Shown: positions 18,786-27,770, numbered from the stretch's first letter. The stretch is DNA of 64,000 bases from Bdellovibrio bacteriovorus (GCF_025558485.1 NZ_CP102930.1:2604001-2668000), one strand, 5' to 3'. The notes: a model not told the origin generated them from the sequence alone. Numbers and translations: made by a program.

Positions 18786-18801
18786 CGGCATGGTCGATGC
18801 T
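18786..18801 (+). promoter_or_regulatory. Probable sigma-54 (-24/-12) promoter
   Basis: CGGCATGGTCGATGCT has GG (18787-18788) and GC (18799-18800) separated by 10 bases and resembles the consensus in both halves. Transcription would begin about 30 bases before the ATG at 18842. Confidence 0.45.
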
Positions 18802-18841
18802 TTATTTGAAGGTATAACAAACGCCATTTATGGGGGATTCT

Positions 18842-19456
18842 ATGAAATCAGTATTTTTGAATATCAAAGCAGCCTTAATGACGGTCATCCTATGTCTTCC
18901 ACTGTTCAGTCAGGCTGGTATGACACTTAAAAATCAGACGGGCTATCCAGCGAATTACACTGTCATGAAAGGACGTCTGGTCATCGCCCGCATACCTTCA
19001 ATTGCACCCGACTCTCAAGTATTCATTCCCACAGATGATACCTTTCAAGTGACAGCTGTAACCATTATCGACGGCAACACTTACACTTCGGCCCCTCTGG
19101 ATGTTTCCGGTCCTACCCAATTCCTTGCCCAGGTGATACAGGTTCCGTCTCAGGGTGCTTACGAATTTAATGTGATAGCACTTCCGTCCTCCAGCCCAAA
19201 TGTCTTGCAGTTCCAAAAGACGACGATGTCATCCGTAACGTTCATCATTAGCAGAAATGGCAGGCCGCTACAGAACATTGTAGTGAACAACTCTTTCGAC
19301 ATCCAAGAATTGGCCATAGAAGATGATTTTTACATCCAAGCCGTGATCGCAGGTTTCACCACGGACCTTTACACAACAAAAAATCCGAACGCGACTGTTA
19401 CTGCGACAGAAGATCGTTCGGCTTTTGATGGCTATTTTGTTCTGGATATTCAGTAG
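18842..19456 (+). CDS. Secreted beta-rich protein, function unknown
   Basis: 204 residues starting at the ATG after GGGGGATTCT; a start 12 bases earlier has no better site. A signal peptide ends near SQA-G. The remainder alternates Ser, Thr, Val and Ile-rich segments typical of small beta-sandwich modules. No family is recognised. A probable sigma-54 promoter lies upstream. The gene ends 2 bases from the convergent gene at 19459. Confidence 0.7.
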   Translation: MKSVFLNIKAALMTVILCLPLFSQAGMTLKNQTGYPANYTVMKGRLVIARIPSIAPDSQVFIPTDDTFQVTAVTIIDGNTYTSAPLDVSGPTQFLAQVIQVPSQGAYEFNVIALPSSSPNVLQFQKTTMSSVTFIISRNGRPLQNIVVNNSFDIQELAIEDDFYIQAVIAGFTTDLYTTKNPNATVTATEDRSAFDGYFVLDIQ

Positions 19457-19458
19457 GA

Positions 19459-19803
19459 CTAGTATTCTTCGTCGGGCTCACCGTTATAGCGACACTTGGC
19501 ATCTGTGTGAATCTGCTTCTTGCCGCTAAGACGGTTTTCAGTGGTGATGGTTTTATTGTCATGATCCACAGTCACAACATACTTGTCATTGGCGTAGTCC
19601 TTTACCTGACCATTCTGCCAGCGTGGTGACAGGAAGCCTTCATCGTTGGAGACCGTCAGAAGAATGGCGATATCCGCTTCGATCATCAGAACATCCTCTG
19701 TCTTGCTCTTAACAGCATCAAAGCCTTTGCAAGTGATTGTTCCATCCGCCAGGGCAGATGACGCAAAAACTGACATCAAAGAAAACAAGATCCACTTTTT
19801 CAT
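19459..19803 (-). CDS. Small secreted protein, function unknown
   Basis: 114 residues with a signal peptide cleaved near ALA-D (19). The mature part is about 95 residues, beta-rich, with two cysteines (ITCKGF near the start, AKCRYNG near the end) that could form one disulfide. GGAGGCCTT precedes the ATG. No family recognised. Confidence 0.65.
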   Translation of the reverse strand: MKKWILFSLMSVFASSALADGTITCKGFDAVKSKTEDVLMIEADIAILLTVSNDEGFLSPRWQNGQVKDYANDKYVVTVDHDNKTITTENRLSGKKQIHTDAKCRYNGEPDEEY

Positions 19804-19928
19804 AAGGCCTCCAATTTTTTATACCACCACCTGCTGCTGCAAGGGGCCTGCCCGCACCAGATGGCTTATAATCATTTTAAAGCACTTAAAGCTGTTAGCT
19901 CCCTAATGGGGTGACAAACTAGGGCAGA

Positions 19929-20456
19929 TTACTTTTTCTTTCTCTCTTCCTTTTTCGGGAACAGCGACAGATAGCGACCATAGCCTTTGGCTTCCATTTC
20001 CTCTAACGGAATAAACTTCAGGGCTGCAGAGTTCACACAGAACCTCTTGCCCCCTTTATCCTTCGGACCGTCGTCAAATAAATGTCCCAAATGGGAATTG
20101 GCTTTTTTCGAGCGCAGCTCTGTGCGTTCAACTGACAGCTCATGATCCGGTCGAGTGACTATTACGCTGTCATCAATGGGTTTGGTAAAGCTGGGCCACC
20201 CCGTTCCGGAGTCGTATTTATCTGTCGAGCTGAAAAGCGGCTCTCCACTGACGATATCAACATAAATGCCATCTCTTTTATTGTTCCAGTAGGCATTATC
20301 AAAAGGTCTTTCCGTGGCAGCCTGCTGGGTGCATTGGTACTGTAACGGTGTGAGTGTTTTCTTCAACTCCGCATCGGAGGGTTTTACATATTCATTTTCC
20401 TTGGCGGAAAGAATACTGACAAAGAACAGACTTAAGATAAAAATCCCAACCTTCAT
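19929..20456 (-). CDS. msrB: Periplasmic peptide-methionine (R)-S-oxide reductase
   Basis: 175 residues, start chosen behind GGGGGTCACT. A signal peptide (to about LSA-K) sends it to the periplasm, where it would repair oxidised methionines. MsrB hallmarks are [21 protein letters not shown] and the catalytic RFCVNSAAL. The CxxC zinc pairs found in many MsrB enzymes are absent ([13 protein letters not shown] where a pair would sit). The only other cysteine, in YQCTQQ, is a candidate resolving residue. Confidence 0.92.
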   Translation of the reverse strand: MKVGIFILSLFFVSILSAKENEYVKPSDAELKKTLTPLQYQCTQQAATERPFDNAYWNNKRDGIYVDIVSGEPLFSSTDKYDSGTGWPSFTKPIDDSVIVTRPDHELSVERTELRSKKANSHLGHLFDDGPKDKGGKRFCVNSAALKFIPLEEMEAKGYGRYLSLFPKKEERKKK

Positions 20457-20535
20457 AGTGACCCCCAAAACGGCATAATTTCTGAAATTTTAAGCCTGTG
20501 GCAGGGATAAATCCAAGATAAAGATTTGTAACAAA

Positions 20536-20559
20536 AAAGCCCCGTTCCCGGGGCTTTTC
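20536..20559 (-). terminator. Intrinsic terminator of the DUF4288 gene
   Basis: AAAAGCCCCG/CGGGGCTTTT with a 4-base loop, followed on the minus strand by a run of T. It sits 9 bases past the DUF4288 stop. Confidence 0.85.
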
Positions 20560-20567
20560 CTAGATCT

Positions 20568-20990
20568 TTAGATGTAGGAACCTAGTTCCTTGCTCATAAA
20601 TCTTTTGCGCATCTTAATCGTGCTTTGAGTTTCCAATCGTCCCAGTTTGCGAACGATCAAATCTGCCTTGGAAGCTTTTTTTGTCAAAACTTCTGTTGAA
20701 GCAAAAAGCTCAACACCGTTTTCCAGAGTTTCATAAAGCTCAAACACGTCACAAGCATTCAGATACTCTGTGCGCACCGCTTGATTTTCAAAGTTAGTAT
20801 ATGTGTATTGACTGTATTCCTTGGCATCTTTTTCCGCCGCTTTTACCGCAGCATTGGCATTTGCAGCCTGAAACAGAACCACGCGCTCTTCAAGCAGCTC
20901 TGCAAAAGCCTGTTTGCCCTTGGCACTGGATTTACCTACGGCACGAGTGATATAAAGCGTTTTAACGGCGAACCATTTTTTGTTTTTCAT
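20568..20990 (-). CDS. DUF4288-like protein
   Basis: 140 residues from the ATG after GGGGAAAAGACA; a start six codons earlier is possible. WFAVKTLYITR at the N-terminus, LEERVVLFQAANANAAVKAAEKDAKEY, then NACDVFELYETLENGVELFAS give the layout of DUF4288. No catalytic residues are apparent and the biochemical role of the family is unknown. It has its own sigma-70-like promoter and terminator, so it is a single-gene unit. Confidence 0.68.
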   Translation of the reverse strand: MKNKKWFAVKTLYITRAVGKSSAKGKQAFAELLEERVVLFQAANANAAVKAAEKDAKEYSQYTYTNFENQAVRTEYLNACDVFELYETLENGVELFASTEVLTKKASKADLIVRKLGRLETQSTIKMRKRFMSKELGSYI

Positions 20991-21015
20991 TGTCTTTTCC
21001 CCAATCACAAATCCG

Positions 21016-21045
21016 ACTATACTGATCCGACCATCAAAACGTCAA
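21016..21045 (-). promoter_or_regulatory. Sigma-70-type promoter of the DUF4288 gene
   Basis: On the minus strand TTGACG (21040-21045), an 18-base spacer and TATAGT (21016-21021) lie about 26 bases before the start codon. Confidence 0.55.
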
Positions 21046-21073
21046 CAGCCAAGGCCCTGATGATTAAACACCG

Positions 21074-21691
21074 CTAAAAACTCACGTTCTGCCCACGCCC
21101 CTGTAAGGTTGCGGCAAGTTTTTTCCGGTACAAATCCAGCATACTGTCCCCGACATCCTCGCCTTCAACGATTCGCAAAGCCAGCGCGATGGCTTCAAGC
21201 GTGGAAAGCCCCTCGCTAAAGTGCTCTTTGCGTAAATGGTAGCGGGCCGTATTGGCAGCGCCGATTTTCACACGCGGCAGATGACTAAGTTCCGGGTGCC
21301 GGGTATTGAGCTTACTGGCCTGACGCCAGTTTCCATCTGTCACAATCAGTTGAATCGGCTTTTGCGGCTTAATATCTTCCAAGTTCACAGCATCGTCTGA
21401 AGGAAACAGCACATAGCTTTCATATTCTGGTACCAACAAAGAGCTTAGATCCAGACGCTCGGTGGATTGCCCTCGCACATACATGGCTGAATTAACCAGC
21501 GCATGAAGTGCCAGCCGCCCCGTGTTTGTAGTTCGCTTAAGTTCTTTGGCATGAATGATCAGAATGATCCGGGTTTTCAGGTCATGCTTCGGGATCGAAT
21601 CACAAATGCAACGCTGACGATGCAAAAAACACGTCGGACAAGGGTCTATCGTTTTCCGTTTGCGCAAAGCGGGCCTGGCAGTCATAGACAT
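21074..21691 (-). CDS. DTW-domain tRNA-uridine aminocarboxypropyltransferase
   Basis: 205 residues. An N-terminal cysteine cluster (CPTCFLHRQRCICDSIP) and the signature TDGNWRQASKL, a D-x-W variant of the name-giving motif, define the DTW family. Members transfer the aminocarboxypropyl group of SAM to uridine in tRNA (acp3U). The C-terminal ARYHLRKEHFSEGLSTLEAIALAL is also conserved in the family. It lies 6 bases downstream of the AgmX-type lipoprotein gene. Which uridine it modifies cannot be told. Confidence 0.85.
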   Translation of the reverse strand: MSMTARPALRKRKTIDPCPTCFLHRQRCICDSIPKHDLKTRIILIIHAKELKRTTNTGRLALHALVNSAMYVRGQSTERLDLSSLLVPEYESYVLFPSDDAVNLEDIKPQKPIQLIVTDGNWRQASKLNTRHPELSHLPRVKIGAANTARYHLRKEHFSEGLSTLEAIALALRIVEGEDVGDSMLDLYRKKLAATLQGRGQNVSF

Positions 21692-21697
21692 CCAGGC

Positions 21698-22063
21698 CTA
21701 CTGAACGATCAGCTCAAGACTGACCTTGGCTCTGGAATCTTCTGCAGAAGGCGGAAAGCGCATGGACTTGATTTTAGTAAGGACGCAGTCTTCAAAATCC
21801 GCATCCTTAAAGGTCATATCGCGAATACGCGGACTTCTGACATAGCCTTCGTCATTCTGAATCCACACCAGCGTGGCGGTTCCCTTAAGCCCTGGGGAGC
21901 GTCGAACCGCGTCTTGAACGCAGGCCTGAAAAAGTCCTTGATTTTGATCGAGTGCCCGAGAAGTTGCCTTTTCTGTCGCGGCAAGGTTTTCTTCCCTTGT
22001 CGGAACACTTGTACAGGAGGCAATAAATAACATGAACAATGCAATCAGAACTTTTGTTTTCAA
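21698..22063 (-). CDS. Small lipoprotein with AgmX/TonB-C-like domain
   Basis: 121 residues with the lipobox FIASC at the end of the leader. The mature domain has an N-terminal helix with a cysteine (FQACVQDAVRRSP), then strand-type segments TATLVWIQNDEGYVRSPRIRD and a closing FEDCVLTKIKSMRFPP. That is the layout of the AgmX/PglI C-terminal (TonB-C-like) domain with its two cysteines. Partner unknown. It precedes the DTW gene by 6 bases. Confidence 0.7.
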   Translation of the reverse strand: MKTKVLIALFMLFIASCTSVPTREENLAATEKATSRALDQNQGLFQACVQDAVRRSPGLKGTATLVWIQNDEGYVRSPRIRDMTFKDADFEDCVLTKIKSMRFPPSAEDSRAKVSLELIVQ

Positions 22064-22195
22064 TGAAGACTCCTTGAATTGGTCCTATCCTAGCAGGATG
22101 CCCGCGGCGTGTCTTTAAGTTCTAACAAAATTTTATCACCATTCCTGAAACAATCCCCCTAAAACACCATGGGCTGCTGTAAAAGCAAGACCCGC

Positions 22196-22336
22196 TTATT
22201 TAGCCTCAGTGTATAGGACGTAATAAATACCCGCCAAGGTGATCAGCACCGGCAACACAAAAGTCAGTCCAAGGACCCATAGAGTTTTAACACGTACTTC
22301 TTTTTCTGCCTTCTGAGAGTCGTTGTCCGTATTCAT
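22196..22336 (-). CDS. 46-residue single-helix membrane protein (paralogue of 32651-32797)
   Basis: The minus strand reads a charged N-terminus (MNTDNDSQKAEKEVRVK) and then one hydrophobic helix, LWVLGLTFVLPVLITLAGIYYVL. AGGGAC lies before the ATG. A second gene at 32651-32797 encodes a near-identical product: the TLWVLGLTF-LPVLITL core differs only by V/I. Conservation of the protein between two distant loci supports real coding. N-terminus in the cytoplasm, helix in the inner membrane; function unknown. Confidence 0.8.
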   Translation of the reverse strand: MNTDNDSQKAEKEVRVKTLWVLGLTFVLPVLITLAGIYYVLYTEAK

Positions 22337-22578
22337 GCCTGTCCCTTTTTCAAAAGAAAATGCCGCTATTAACTTTGAACAGACAGGAACATTTGTAAAG
22401 GAAAATCCTGAGTATTCTGGGCGGGCTTGGTCGCGATCTTCGTATTTGCTCTTTTATTATTCCCGAAACGAAGATTTAAAACAAATAGGTATAAAGACAA
22501 CCAAGGATATTCAAATGCGGAAGAACTGAAAAAGAGAAATTCGGTTTCGTAAACATCTTGTTTTTTTGGCGGTAGCCA

Positions 22579-22602
22579 GACAGGAGCCGGAAGGCTCCCG
22601 TC
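22579..22602 (-). terminator. Hairpin after the MACPF-like gene
   Basis: GGAGCC/GGCTCC with loop GGAA, extended by GAC/GTC, begins 9 bases after the stop. No good U-tract follows directly. Confidence 0.5.
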
Positions 22603-22611
22603 AGTTCTCTG

Positions 22612-24186
22612 CTATTTGGATACAGAACAGTCCTTCATGGGAGGAGCGCCCAAAATTTGCGTCAGGTCCTGTCCTTGCTTGAATCTGATCTTCAGGATGT
22701 AAACGGAGTTGAAAGCCGCATTGAAGATTTCCTGGGCCTTTCCGACACTGTCCTGCGCCGACAGGATGGCTCGGTCCGAAAGCACATGATTCGCGGAAAA
22801 CTCATTCACGGATTGATATCTTCTTACCCGTCCCACTTCGGATTCCAGAATATTGTTTGCGAGGACCATCTCTTCATTTTGTCCGTAGTTTGCATTTTGG
22901 AATTCACCATTTTGATCCAGACGGAACATCTCTATATTTTCAATGTCCTTTGAATACATCAAGTCAACATCCAGCCCAACACGCACATCACTGAGAATCT
23001 GCATTCGCGAATTTCTCACTGGTAAATACCCACACTGTGTGTTCAGTGCTACGGCCCCAACAGCCCTTGACGGGACCTGAACAGAGAATGGTGCCACAGC
23101 AGGAAGGTTGTCACAGTTGTAGCGTTCCAGACATTCTTCCGCGCGGAATCGGACCTCGTTGATCTTTGCTTCCAGGGCGGCAAGTTTGGGCTCAAAATAC
23201 CCGACATAAAGTGCTCTGCTGGCCCTTGCTTGCATGCTTTTGATTTCCGTCAGCAGCTCCTCGTGCTCAAAAAGCCAGTCTGCCAGGATCTTTAACTGCT
23301 GCCACTTTTTCTGCTTTGGATGGATATTTTCCGCCCCCTCGAATATATCCAGTGGTTTCACGACATAAGCAAACACCGGGGAGTTCTCGATAGTAAAGCT
23401 GCTGAAGTATCTTTCGGCTGCATTTTTAATACTTTGCAAATCATCCACCGCAATTTCGTTGGCAAAGACACCCAGCGCATCCGCACCCTGCCCGCCGACA
23501 GAAACCACCTTCACCTCAACCGAACCAATCTTATCCAACTTGCGGATAAATTCTTTATATTGAACATTAAGATCCGCACCGAAATTCAACTTGGGAACTT
23601 TCAACTTATTCTTCAAATCCAGAATTTTTTCCTTAATGTCCTCCGTGCGGGAATTCTTCACATGAATCAGCACTATCACCTTGGAACGGTGAATTTCTTC
23701 GGAAACAAAATGAGTCCCGCATCTTCTTAAAACTTCCTGCCACTTGCCATCATTCAGCAGGGTCTGGTACTCGGGCTTCAGGGATTCTTCCGTCAGGCCT
23801 TTGCGCCCGTAGGAAAATTCCGCGGTCAGCGCAAAGTTCAAACTGTTCTTATTTTCCAAAAACTTATGAATCACACGATAAGAATTCTGACTGTCGATGT
23901 TCACGGCCTTGATTGTCCCCGCCGCATTCAGCTGAATATCGAAATTCATTTTTCTTTCCAGCTCATTGGAAGTTTCAATCATACTAAGATCGAACGAAGT
24001 CGAAACCGGCGTGTTCCCATCCAGCCATTCGCGATCTGTGCTTTTAACGCAATTTGCGCGGGCTTTGTCCGGGTGATCCATATCTACACCAGCCCCCAGC
24101 CTTAAGGAGCTATTTTCGCTGTAGCTGATGGTCTGCGCGAACGTCGGCACTGATAGTAGCAATATCGATAGAATAATTTTTTTCAT
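22612..24186 (-). CDS. Secreted MACPF/perforin-like protein
   Basis: 524 residues with a signal peptide (cleaved near TFA-Q, 17). SLRLGAGVDM follows the leader. Near 156-160 the CGTHF sequence inside LRRCGTHFVSEEIHRSKVIVLIHV matches the (Y/W)GTH(F/Y) signature and following strand of MAC/perforin proteins. Amphipathic and lysine-rich segments follow, then a cysteine-containing C-terminal domain. MACPF proteins insert into membranes as ring pores or act as adhesins. It is the last gene of a three-gene operon after two glycine-rich secreted proteins, 15 bases downstream. The assignment rests on one motif plus architecture. Confidence 0.62.
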   Translation of the reverse strand: MKKIILSILLLSVPTFAQTISYSENSSLRLGAGVDMDHPDKARANCVKSTDREWLDGNTPVSTSFDLSMIETSNELERKMNFDIQLNAAGTIKAVNIDSQNSYRVIHKFLENKNSLNFALTAEFSYGRKGLTEESLKPEYQTLLNDGKWQEVLRRCGTHFVSEEIHRSKVIVLIHVKNSRTEDIKEKILDLKNKLKVPKLNFGADLNVQYKEFIRKLDKIGSVEVKVVSVGGQGADALGVFANEIAVDDLQSIKNAAERYFSSFTIENSPVFAYVVKPLDIFEGAENIHPKQKKWQQLKILADWLFEHEELLTEIKSMQARASRALYVGYFEPKLAALEAKINEVRFRAEECLERYNCDNLPAVAPFSVQVPSRAVGAVALNTQCGYLPVRNSRMQILSDVRVGLDVDLMYSKDIENIEMFRLDQNGEFQNANYGQNEEMVLANNILESEVGRVRRYQSVNEFSANHVLSDRAILSAQDSVGKAQEIFNAAFNSVYILKIRFKQGQDLTQILGAPPMKDCSVSK

Positions 24187-24201
24187 AACTTTACCCGCCT
24201 G

Positions 24202-25425
24202 TTAAGGAAGTTTCATTCTGAATATTTTTAGATTCTTTTCAGTTCCCAGTTCTGGCAGCCTGTCGAAGTAGTCGTCTGGTACCGATTTCACAAATTTGAA
24301 CTTTGGATCAAGAATTTTGACTCCAGCCAATCCATCTTGTCCCAAGCGTCCCTGAGGACCCGCCAGTCCCGGTTTACCGTCAAGGCCTCTTTTCCCATGA
24401 CGGCCATTATCGCCTTCACAAGGAGGAATCTCGCAACGAGTGGTCACCAATGCAGCTCCGGAAGAACCGCCCTTGCCACCATCACCGCCTGTACCACCGA
24501 TACCACCTTCGCCTCCCATGCCGGGCTGGCCTCCAGGGCCTCCACGGTTATCGAATTCATCCCCGGTCAGCTCCAGCGTGTTGAAGACTTCCGCAACGTA
24601 CAATGCGATCTTGCCGCCGTTGCCGCCACGTCCTCCGTCACCACCGGCTCCTCCATTCCCCCCATTTCCGCCGTGTCCGCCATCACCTCCGTCCCCGCCA
24701 TCTCCGGAACGATTCCAAATCGCGTACTTCTGATGACCACCACGACCGCCTTCACCTCCGACGCCGCCGTTACCACCCTGCTGTCCGCGTCCGCCTTTAC
24801 CACCAGTGCCACCCTCGCCACCAACAGCGCGGATGCGAAAGCCTACTGTGCCTTCGATTCTGTTGATTTTTAGCACGATATCCGAAGCATGGCCTCCCGC
24901 TGCGCCCGGGGCTCCGTTATTTCCGTCACGCCCATCCATACCGTTGTAACCGTGTTGACCACGTCCTCCGTCATCAGGAGAGTCTGTCAGGCTTCCCGCC
25001 CTGCCATTGGCACCTCGTGCCCCAGCCGAGCCATTATTGGCCAGCTCCAGCACCGCAGAGGCAAATTCACCTTGCTGTCCTTTTAATCCTCGGATGCTTT
25101 CAACATTCATGAAGCCCGTGATAGAGTCGGCAACGATCTGCAGATTTGATTGAGTCAGAATTCTTCCCCCGTTTCTGAATTCAATGTTTTTGCAGATCAA
25201 ATCAACATTCAGAGGTGCTTTATGAAGGTCTTCATTCTTGCGCGTGAATTCCACATCCCCGTTAATCACGAGGGTTTCATCCTGACTGCAAAGAAATTTT
25301 TGGTCTTCAAGCAAAACACGTGTTCTTTCTGAAGGGTCCCCCAATATCCGGGCTGAAGCGGGATCCGCAAAAGTCACGAACGCGGCCAAAGGAATCAATT
25401 TTTTAAAAAAATTTTTCATGATCAT
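24202..25425 (-). CDS. Secreted glycine-rich protein with collagen-like tail
   Basis: 407 residues (an ATG two codons later is equally placed after AAGGA). After the signal peptide comes about 100 residues of ordinary sequence (LVINGDVEF, LQIVADSITG). The rest is dominated by GGxGG repeats interrupted by short strand segments (DIVLKINRIEGTVGFRIRAVGG, KIALYVAEVFNTLELTGDEF). Near the C-terminus about nine regular Gly-X-Y triplets (GKRGLDGKPGLAGPQG) look collagen-like. It probably forms an extended fibrous or surface structure. It is a paralogue of the preceding gene, 8 bases apart. Confidence 0.75.
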   Translation of the reverse strand: MIMKNFFKKLIPLAAFVTFADPASARILGDPSERTRVLLEDQKFLCSQDETLVINGDVEFTRKNEDLHKAPLNVDLICKNIEFRNGGRILTQSNLQIVADSITGFMNVESIRGLKGQQGEFASAVLELANNGSAGARGANGRAGSLTDSPDDGGRGQHGYNGMDGRDGNNGAPGAAGGHASDIVLKINRIEGTVGFRIRAVGGEGGTGGKGGRGQQGGNGGVGGEGGRGGHQKYAIWNRSGDGGDGGDGGHGGNGGNGGAGGDGGRGGNGGKIALYVAEVFNTLELTGDEFDNRGGPGGQPGMGGEGGIGGTGGDGGKGGSSGAALVTTRCEIPPCEGDNGRHGKRGLDGKPGLAGPQGRLGQDGLAGVKILDPKFKFVKSVPDDYFDRLPELGTEKNLKIFRMKLP

Positions 25426-25433
25426 TTTCCTTA

Positions 25434-26705
25434 TTAAAATTGAAAGCTCTCAATTGAGATATCGTTTGAAATATAAATCTCGGCCCGGGTCACAAGTCCT
25501 TCGCGGCCTTCCACACCGGGGCGACCTTCTTGGCCGTCCTTGCCATCCAGACCTTGCTTGCCCGCACTTCCGGCAAGACCCGAGTTGCCGCCATGACTGA
25601 AGACGGAACCGTCTCCCCCATTACCACCTTCGCCAGCAAGGCCACCACGACCACCTTTGCCCGCAAGCCCTTGGGCTCCACCCGGCCCGCCTTTCCCGCC
25701 AGCGACCAGCACATTGATGTTGTCATTCACTTTCACCATATCCAGAAATCTTGGCTTCACTACAATGACCACCAGACCGCCGTCGCCGCCTTTGCCACCG
25801 TCGCCGCCAAAGCCACCATGACCTCCGTTGCCTCCCGCACCGCCGTCACCACCGCGCCCACCGCGACTGGCTTTGCGATCCCACTTGGCTCCGCCACCGC
25901 GTCCGCCTTTGCCGCCGCTGCCGCCTTGCCCGCCATCCTGCGCGTTAAGACCTTTAAGTCCCGCTAAGCCGGCCCCACCGGCAGCAACAATTTCCACCCC
26001 GCTGCACAAGTCCACATTTTCAAGCTGCATGAAAAGCTTATGAGCATTAAGTCCCGCAACGCCCTGAGCACCGTTGTCTCCATTGCGACCATTCGCCCCG
26101 GCGCCTCCAGCAGATCCCGCTCCTCCGTCAGAGCTGGGTGTGGATTTGGGAATTCCCCATTTTATTTTTCCCCCGGCATCACGACCATTGCCTCCGGCAC
26201 CGCCGTGACCTCCATTGGCTGCGGCAACACTTGCACAGGACATCAGACTGCACTTTTTGAATGGCTCTGCCTGATCAGGGTTGTTTTTCAGCTCGCTTAA
26301 AGAAACAAGCTGATGGTTGCGATCTATTTCCGCTGACAAATTCAGCGCCGCCACATCCATTAATTGAACGCGTGAGGACTTCATCACCTCTGACACAACC
26401 AGCCGCGCATTTTGAGCGTAGAAAATCATGGCATTATTTCGGACGGTCATTTTGCCAATCCGATATTGAGATTGATTTTCGGGAAGGATCAGAAGCGTGT
26501 CTTCTTTAATCAGAAGGTCTTCACCCTGAAGACGTGCCCACAGAGGCTTTGCCGCCTGGGCTCGCTCTTGAAGGGATTGCAGTTGTTCAGCCAAAGCCTC
26601 GGCTGTCCATTTCGGCTGGTACCGGTCATTCAGACATAACGGTCCGGCGTAGGCTTGCGTCTGAGCCAGAACCAAGAACACGAAGATCAACTTGGAAAAC
26701 TTCAT
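25434..26705 (-). CDS. Secreted glycine-rich protein with collagen-like tail (first gene)
   Basis: 423 residues with a signal peptide (cleaved near AYA-G, 20). A helical segment (ALAEQLQSLQERAQAAK) and a strand-rich part (LLIKEDTLLILPEN) precede long GGxGGxGG blocks separated by strand segments. The tail has about eight Gly-X-Y triplets (GLDGKDGQEGRPGVEG). It shares plan and repeat style with the next gene, so the pair arose by duplication. GAGGAG precedes the ATG. The inverted-repeat operator at 26801-26817 lies about 100 bases upstream, so this heads the operon. Confidence 0.75.
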   Translation of the reverse strand: MKFSKLIFVFLVLAQTQAYAGPLCLNDRYQPKWTAEALAEQLQSLQERAQAAKPLWARLQGEDLLIKEDTLLILPENQSQYRIGKMTVRNNAMIFYAQNARLVVSEVMKSSRVQLMDVAALNLSAEIDRNHQLVSLSELKNNPDQAEPFKKCSLMSCASVAAANGGHGGAGGNGRDAGGKIKWGIPKSTPSSDGGAGSAGGAGANGRNGDNGAQGVAGLNAHKLFMQLENVDLCSGVEIVAAGGAGLAGLKGLNAQDGGQGGSGGKGGRGGGAKWDRKASRGGRGGDGGAGGNGGHGGFGGDGGKGGDGGLVVIVVKPRFLDMVKVNDNINVLVAGGKGGPGGAQGLAGKGGRGGLAGEGGNGGDGSVFSHGGNSGLAGSAGKQGLDGKDGQEGRPGVEGREGLVTRAEIYISNDISIESFQF

Positions 26706-26800
26706 AACAACTCCTCATACGATGCATTTCGCATAAGAAGCTTTTTACAGAACTCGAAAGAATTTCGCGAAGTCCGGTTGGTTAAAACGGCCGGGTTTCA

Positions 26801-26817
26801 GTTTACTTTTGGTAAAG
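26801..26817. promoter_or_regulatory. Inverted-repeat operator before the glycine-rich/MACPF operon
   Basis: GTTTAC-N5-GTAAAG lies between the regulator gene and the operon. It matches the perfect GTTTAC-N5-GTAAAC in front of the regulator gene (27632-27648) except for the last base. Confidence 0.6.
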
Positions 26818-27624
26818 TCAGTATTCGTACCAGTCTATATTAAGGCAGTAGCCGACCTCGGGGCCCCCGTCGCGCGATAAGTTGATGATTTCCTTGATGT
26901 TTGCACGCAGATAGTCCCGGATCTTCTCGGCCCCTTCGGCAGACAACGACATGGGACTTGTATAGTGAACATGGGGGTCTTTGTAAAAATCCATTTTCGA
27001 AATGGCTCTCTGGCGCCAATTTTGATGGTGCCTTAAAATCATCGGATGAGTTGAATCAAGATGCGTAAAGCCTTGCTTATAGTAAAGCTGACCGTTCTTT
27101 CTTTCACACAAACCCACTTCAATCAAAAACTGAATGGCCGTGTCCACTTTTTCCAAGGGCACACCCAACTTTTCGGCAATGGTTTTCAATTCTTTTCCCG
27201 CAGGGGTCGGTAACAGATTTCTGACACCAGTATAAAGCCAGGAGGAATAATAAGTGGCCTTATCAACATCGCTTAGCACAACATCTTTCGGAACACGGGC
27301 ACTGATAGACTTGGCCTCTGACTGTAGAACTTGGATCTTGCTTTTAAGACGCGACTGTAATTTGACGGAGCCCGCTCGTCCCAGTTCGATCATCAGCATA
27401 AAGACATCGGTTTCTTTGTCACCGAAACCGAAGAAAGCCGCAGCCTCCAACCCCTGTTCTGAAGAAAGATTTTTTTCACCTTTCAGGATTTGGGAAAACA
27501 ACGAGGTACTGATTCGCATGGCTTCAACCAGCCGTCCCCGGTACTTCTTATCAGTGCGTTCTTGTGATTGAAGAACGTCCTTAAGGAAAAGCCTGTAGTC
27601 ATCGTAGTTGTAGATATCCAGCAT
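26818..27624 (-). CDS. TIGR02147-type transcriptional regulator
   Basis: 268 residues starting MLDIYNYDDYRLFLKDVL, the typical opening of the TIGR02147 family. A Cro/C1-like helix-turn-helix follows (RISTSLFSQILKGEKNLSSEQGLEAAAFFGF, about 37-67), then FMLMIELGRAG. A winged-helix-like middle (KTIAEKLGVPLEKVDTAIQFLIEVGLCE) and a C-terminal domain ending in WYEY come after. Its gene precedes the glycine-rich/MACPF operon on the same strand and is divergent from a lipoprotein gene. The same inverted repeat lies before its own start and before the operon, indicating autoregulation and direct control. Confidence 0.85.
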   Translation of the reverse strand: MLDIYNYDDYRLFLKDVLQSQERTDKKYRGRLVEAMRISTSLFSQILKGEKNLSSEQGLEAAAFFGFGDKETDVFMLMIELGRAGSVKLQSRLKSKIQVLQSEAKSISARVPKDVVLSDVDKATYYSSWLYTGVRNLLPTPAGKELKTIAEKLGVPLEKVDTAIQFLIEVGLCERKNGQLYYKQGFTHLDSTHPMILRHHQNWRQRAISKMDFYKDPHVHYTSPMSLSAEGAEKIRDYLRANIKEIINLSRDGGPEVGYCLNIDWYEY

Positions 27625-27631
27625 GCCCCCA

Positions 27632-27648
27632 GTTTACTAACGGTAAAC
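27632..27648. promoter_or_regulatory. Inverted-repeat operator at the regulator start
   Basis: GTTTACTAACGGTAAAC, perfect 6-bp arms with a 5-base spacer, ends 7 bases before the regulator start codon and lies in the divergent intergenic region. Binding here would block translation or transcription initiation of the regulator and could affect the plus-strand lipoprotein gene. Confidence 0.62.
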
Positions 27649-27770
27649 AAAGCCCGACCTGTTTTTCGGTTTTTACGCAAAAAATTAAGACCTTGTTCCT
27701 GTCTCATATTGAGATTTCGGGACCAATGGCGGGGCACGGCACTTGCTCTTCAAAGTGGCAGGAGCCGAAT

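Noticed and set aside
22323..22529. 68-codon plus-strand frame beside the small membrane gene
   Set aside because: Overlaps the start of the better supported minus-strand gene; no hydrophobic segment, motif or ribosome site.
24337..26043. Several plus-strand Thr/Pro/Ala-rich frames opposite the glycine-rich genes
   Set aside because: They are reverse complements of GGxGG repeats (poly-Pro or poly-Ala/Thr), with no leader or initiation site.
24202..26705. Glycine-rich repeats considered as a CRISPR array or tandem DNA repeat
   Set aside because: The repetition is at protein level with irregular DNA periods; there are no constant repeats and unique spacers. No CRISPR array was seen anywhere in the window.
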